Shown here: one piece after another, positions 31,321 through 32,235 of the stretch
Position numbering within the stretch: the stretch's first letter is position 1
Layout of the letters: each line of letters begins with the position of its first letter
Assembly: GCA_040757115.1 (NCBI GenBank)
Contig: JBFLYA010000016.1
Span: 1 to 32,235, forward strand
Source of the DNA: a bacterium
GTDB lineage: Bacteria; UBA9089; CG2-30-40-21; SBAY01
Length of the DNA stretch: 32,235 bases
Reading direction: 5' to 3'
Notes under the pieces: model-generated
What the model saw: the letters and a program-made list of their open reading frames with translations, nothing else
Database searches by the model: none
Told to the model about the DNA's origin: nothing
Position numbers and translations under genes: made by a program

Positions 31321-31794
31321 TTACACATTTTCCAATTCTAAAATTAGTGCTTCTTCATTACAGTTTGGGAAATGGATACACTTAATGCATTCTCCCCAGA
31401 TTTTATGTGGTAAAGTAGCTTTATCAACTAACTTAAATCCAAATCTCTTGAAAAAATCGGGATTATAGGTTAAGACAAAGATTTTATTTACCTCAAGTTC
31501 TTTTGCAGAAGCAATTGCGGAATCAAGTAATTTAGTGCCTATCCCTTGTTCAGTCATCTCTCTTTTTACAGCTAAAGACCTTATTTCAGCCAGGTCTTTC
31601 CAGACAATATGCAAGCCACAACAGCCAATTACCTGACCATCTCTTTCTGCAACAAAAAAATCTCTCATCCCTTCGTATAACTCACTCAAAGAACGAGGTA
31701 AGAGATTACCTTTCTGGGCATAAGAGTTAATAAGTTGTTGAATTTCATCAATATCTCTAATTTTGGCTTTACGGATATAAATCTTTTCTTCCAT
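31321..31794 (-). CDS. GNAT acetyltransferase, ArgA-like
   Basis: A 157-residue single-domain acetyltransferase. It starts MEEKIYIRKAKIRDIDEIQQ and includes the LPRSLSELYEGMRDFFVAE segment, the acetyl-CoA loop EQGIGTKLL near 96, and a C-terminal pattern FKRFGFKLVDK…LPHKIWGECIKC…PNC typical of short N-acetylglutamate-synthase-like proteins. It may make N-acetylglutamate for arginine synthesis, but no arginine gene is visible nearby, so the substrate is uncertain. The ATG lies 26 bp inside the preceding gene, implying coupled translation. Confidence 0.85.
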   Translation of the reverse strand: MEEKIYIRKAKIRDIDEIQQLINSYAQKGNLLPRSLSELYEGMRDFFVAERDGQVIGCCGLHIVWKDLAEIRSLAVKREMTEQGIGTKLLDSAIASAKELEVNKIFVLTYNPDFFKRFGFKLVDKATLPHKIWGECIKCIHFPNCNEEALILELENV

Positions 31795-32068
31795 ATTTTG
31801 TAGGCCACTTTTGATTTAGCTTGTAAATAAAAACAAAAATTTCAGCGACTGCCTGATACAAATCTGGTGGAATCTGGGTATTCAATTCTAATTTCGTTAA
31901 CACCTCAGCTAAATTTGCATCTTCATAAATAAGGACATTATGGTTTCTGGCGACTTGAATAATGCGTTCGGCTAATTCTCCTTTTCCTTTGGCGACTATT
32001 TTCGGTGCATGCCCTTTATCGCCATCATATTCTAAAGCAACTGCTTTCCTTTTGTGAAGGGTATCCAT
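31769..32068 (-). CDS. FlhB-like C-terminal domain protein (YlqH type)
   Basis: A 99-residue stand-alone homologue of the cytoplasmic C-terminal domain of the flagellar export switch FlhB: AVALEYDGDKGHAPKIVAKGKGELAERI, then NVLIYEDANLAEVLTKLELNTQIPPDLYQAVAEIFVFIYKLN. It lacks the membrane domain and the NPTH autocleavage motif of full FlhB, as in YlqH-type proteins of Gram-positive flagellates. A role in export substrate switching is inferred. No other flagellar gene is in view. It overlaps the acetyltransferase gene by 26 bp. AGAGG precedes the ATG. Confidence 0.85.
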   Translation of the reverse strand: MDTLHKRKAVALEYDGDKGHAPKIVAKGKGELAERIIQVARNHNVLIYEDANLAEVLTKLELNTQIPPDLYQAVAEIFVFIYKLNQKWPTKYGRKDLYP

Positions 32069-32115
32069 TTTATACCTCTTTTTACTAAAGCGTGAACAGT
32101 AAAGAGTGAAAAATG

Positions 32116-32235
32116 GTAAGCGTTCAGGTGGTGTAACAAAAGGAGATGTGGAGATTAAGGAGATAGGGAGATATTATTAAAAAAATTGAAATTAATAGAA
32201 ACTAATAGAAATTTATGGAAATTTGTTGTTTTCCA
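32116..32235. mobile_element. MITE-like inverted-repeat element, copy 3 (cut by window edge)
   Basis: The first 120 bp of the element seen at 397-633, beginning GTAAGCGTTCAGGTGG and identical to copy 1 apart from the last few bases. The remainder lies beyond the window. Confidence 0.85.

Noticed and set aside
1-32235. tRNA or rRNA genes
   Set aside because: I looked for TTCRANNC-type T-arms with CCA-proximal stems and for rRNA segments by eye and saw none; a covariance-model scan would be needed to be certain.

Overview
All recognisable genes in this 32.2 kb AT-rich window lie on the minus strand, so the biological order runs from 32235 down to 1. The backbone is a complete core dissimilatory sulfite reductase (dsr) locus of an uncultivated, apparently Gram-negative bacterium. 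Evidence for an outer membrane is the PorV/UPF0164-type barrel, the triheme DsrJ, the Tat-exported DsrO and a giant secreted protein with a FlgD-like C-terminal domain. The repeat-rich intergenic DNA and the DUF2723/TPR, cohesin and FlgD-like proteins suggest a groundwater or subsurface candidate phylum (Desantisbacteria/Omnitrophota-like). That assignment is a low-confidence guess.

Layout in transcription order. (1) 32.1-27.7 kb, housekeeping: FlhB-like C-terminal protein, GNAT acetyltransferase (ArgA-like), CvpA, CBS/DRTGG manganese pyrophosphatase, glyQ. (2) 27.4-18.5 kb, first dsr block: dsrN (CbiA-like siroheme amidase), dsrC, an inserted GxxExxY gene, an RsbRD-N protein, dsrM-K-J-O-P. 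(3) 18.4-9.9 kb, cell-surface block: PorV-like barrel with SH3-like tail, DUF2723 membrane protein with TPRs, and a 1544-residue secreted beta-helix/cohesin/dockerin protein. (4) 9.6-4.4 kb, second dsr block: dsrA, dsrB, an inserted four-helix-bundle gene, dsrD, dsrL. (5) 3.6-0 kb: Sua5-YwlE fusion, rpiB, a small-ORF/nucleotidyltransferase pair broken by an insertion, a membrane-anchored hypothetical protein, and the start of a secreted heptad-repeat protein.

How the genes fit together: DsrAB reduces sulfite using amidated siroheme (DsrN). DsrC carries the sulfur as a trisulfide that the DsrMKJOP membrane complex reduces. DsrD is the known DsrAB activator. DsrL is an NAD(P)H-linked flavoprotein that can exchange electrons with DsrAB. 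No dsrEFH, sat, apr or qmo genes are in the window. DsrD without DsrEFH favours the reductive direction, but DsrL leaves oxidation or disproportionation open.

The most unusual content is between the genes. Nearly every gap is filled with inverted-repeat elements. Several share a terminus of the form GTAA-N3-TTCA and enclose whole or decayed copies of a PD-(D/E)XK-like GxxExxY gene: one intact, five remnants. A four-helix-bundle family shows the same habit: one intact gene, one remnant. A related element has inserted into a nucleotidyltransferase gene with an 8-bp target duplication that can be proved from the reading frame. A separate hairpin family shows compensatory base changes between copies. 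I propose that these are small trans-mobilised cassettes whose cargo is the GxxExxY or four-helix-bundle gene. No transposase is visible in the window.
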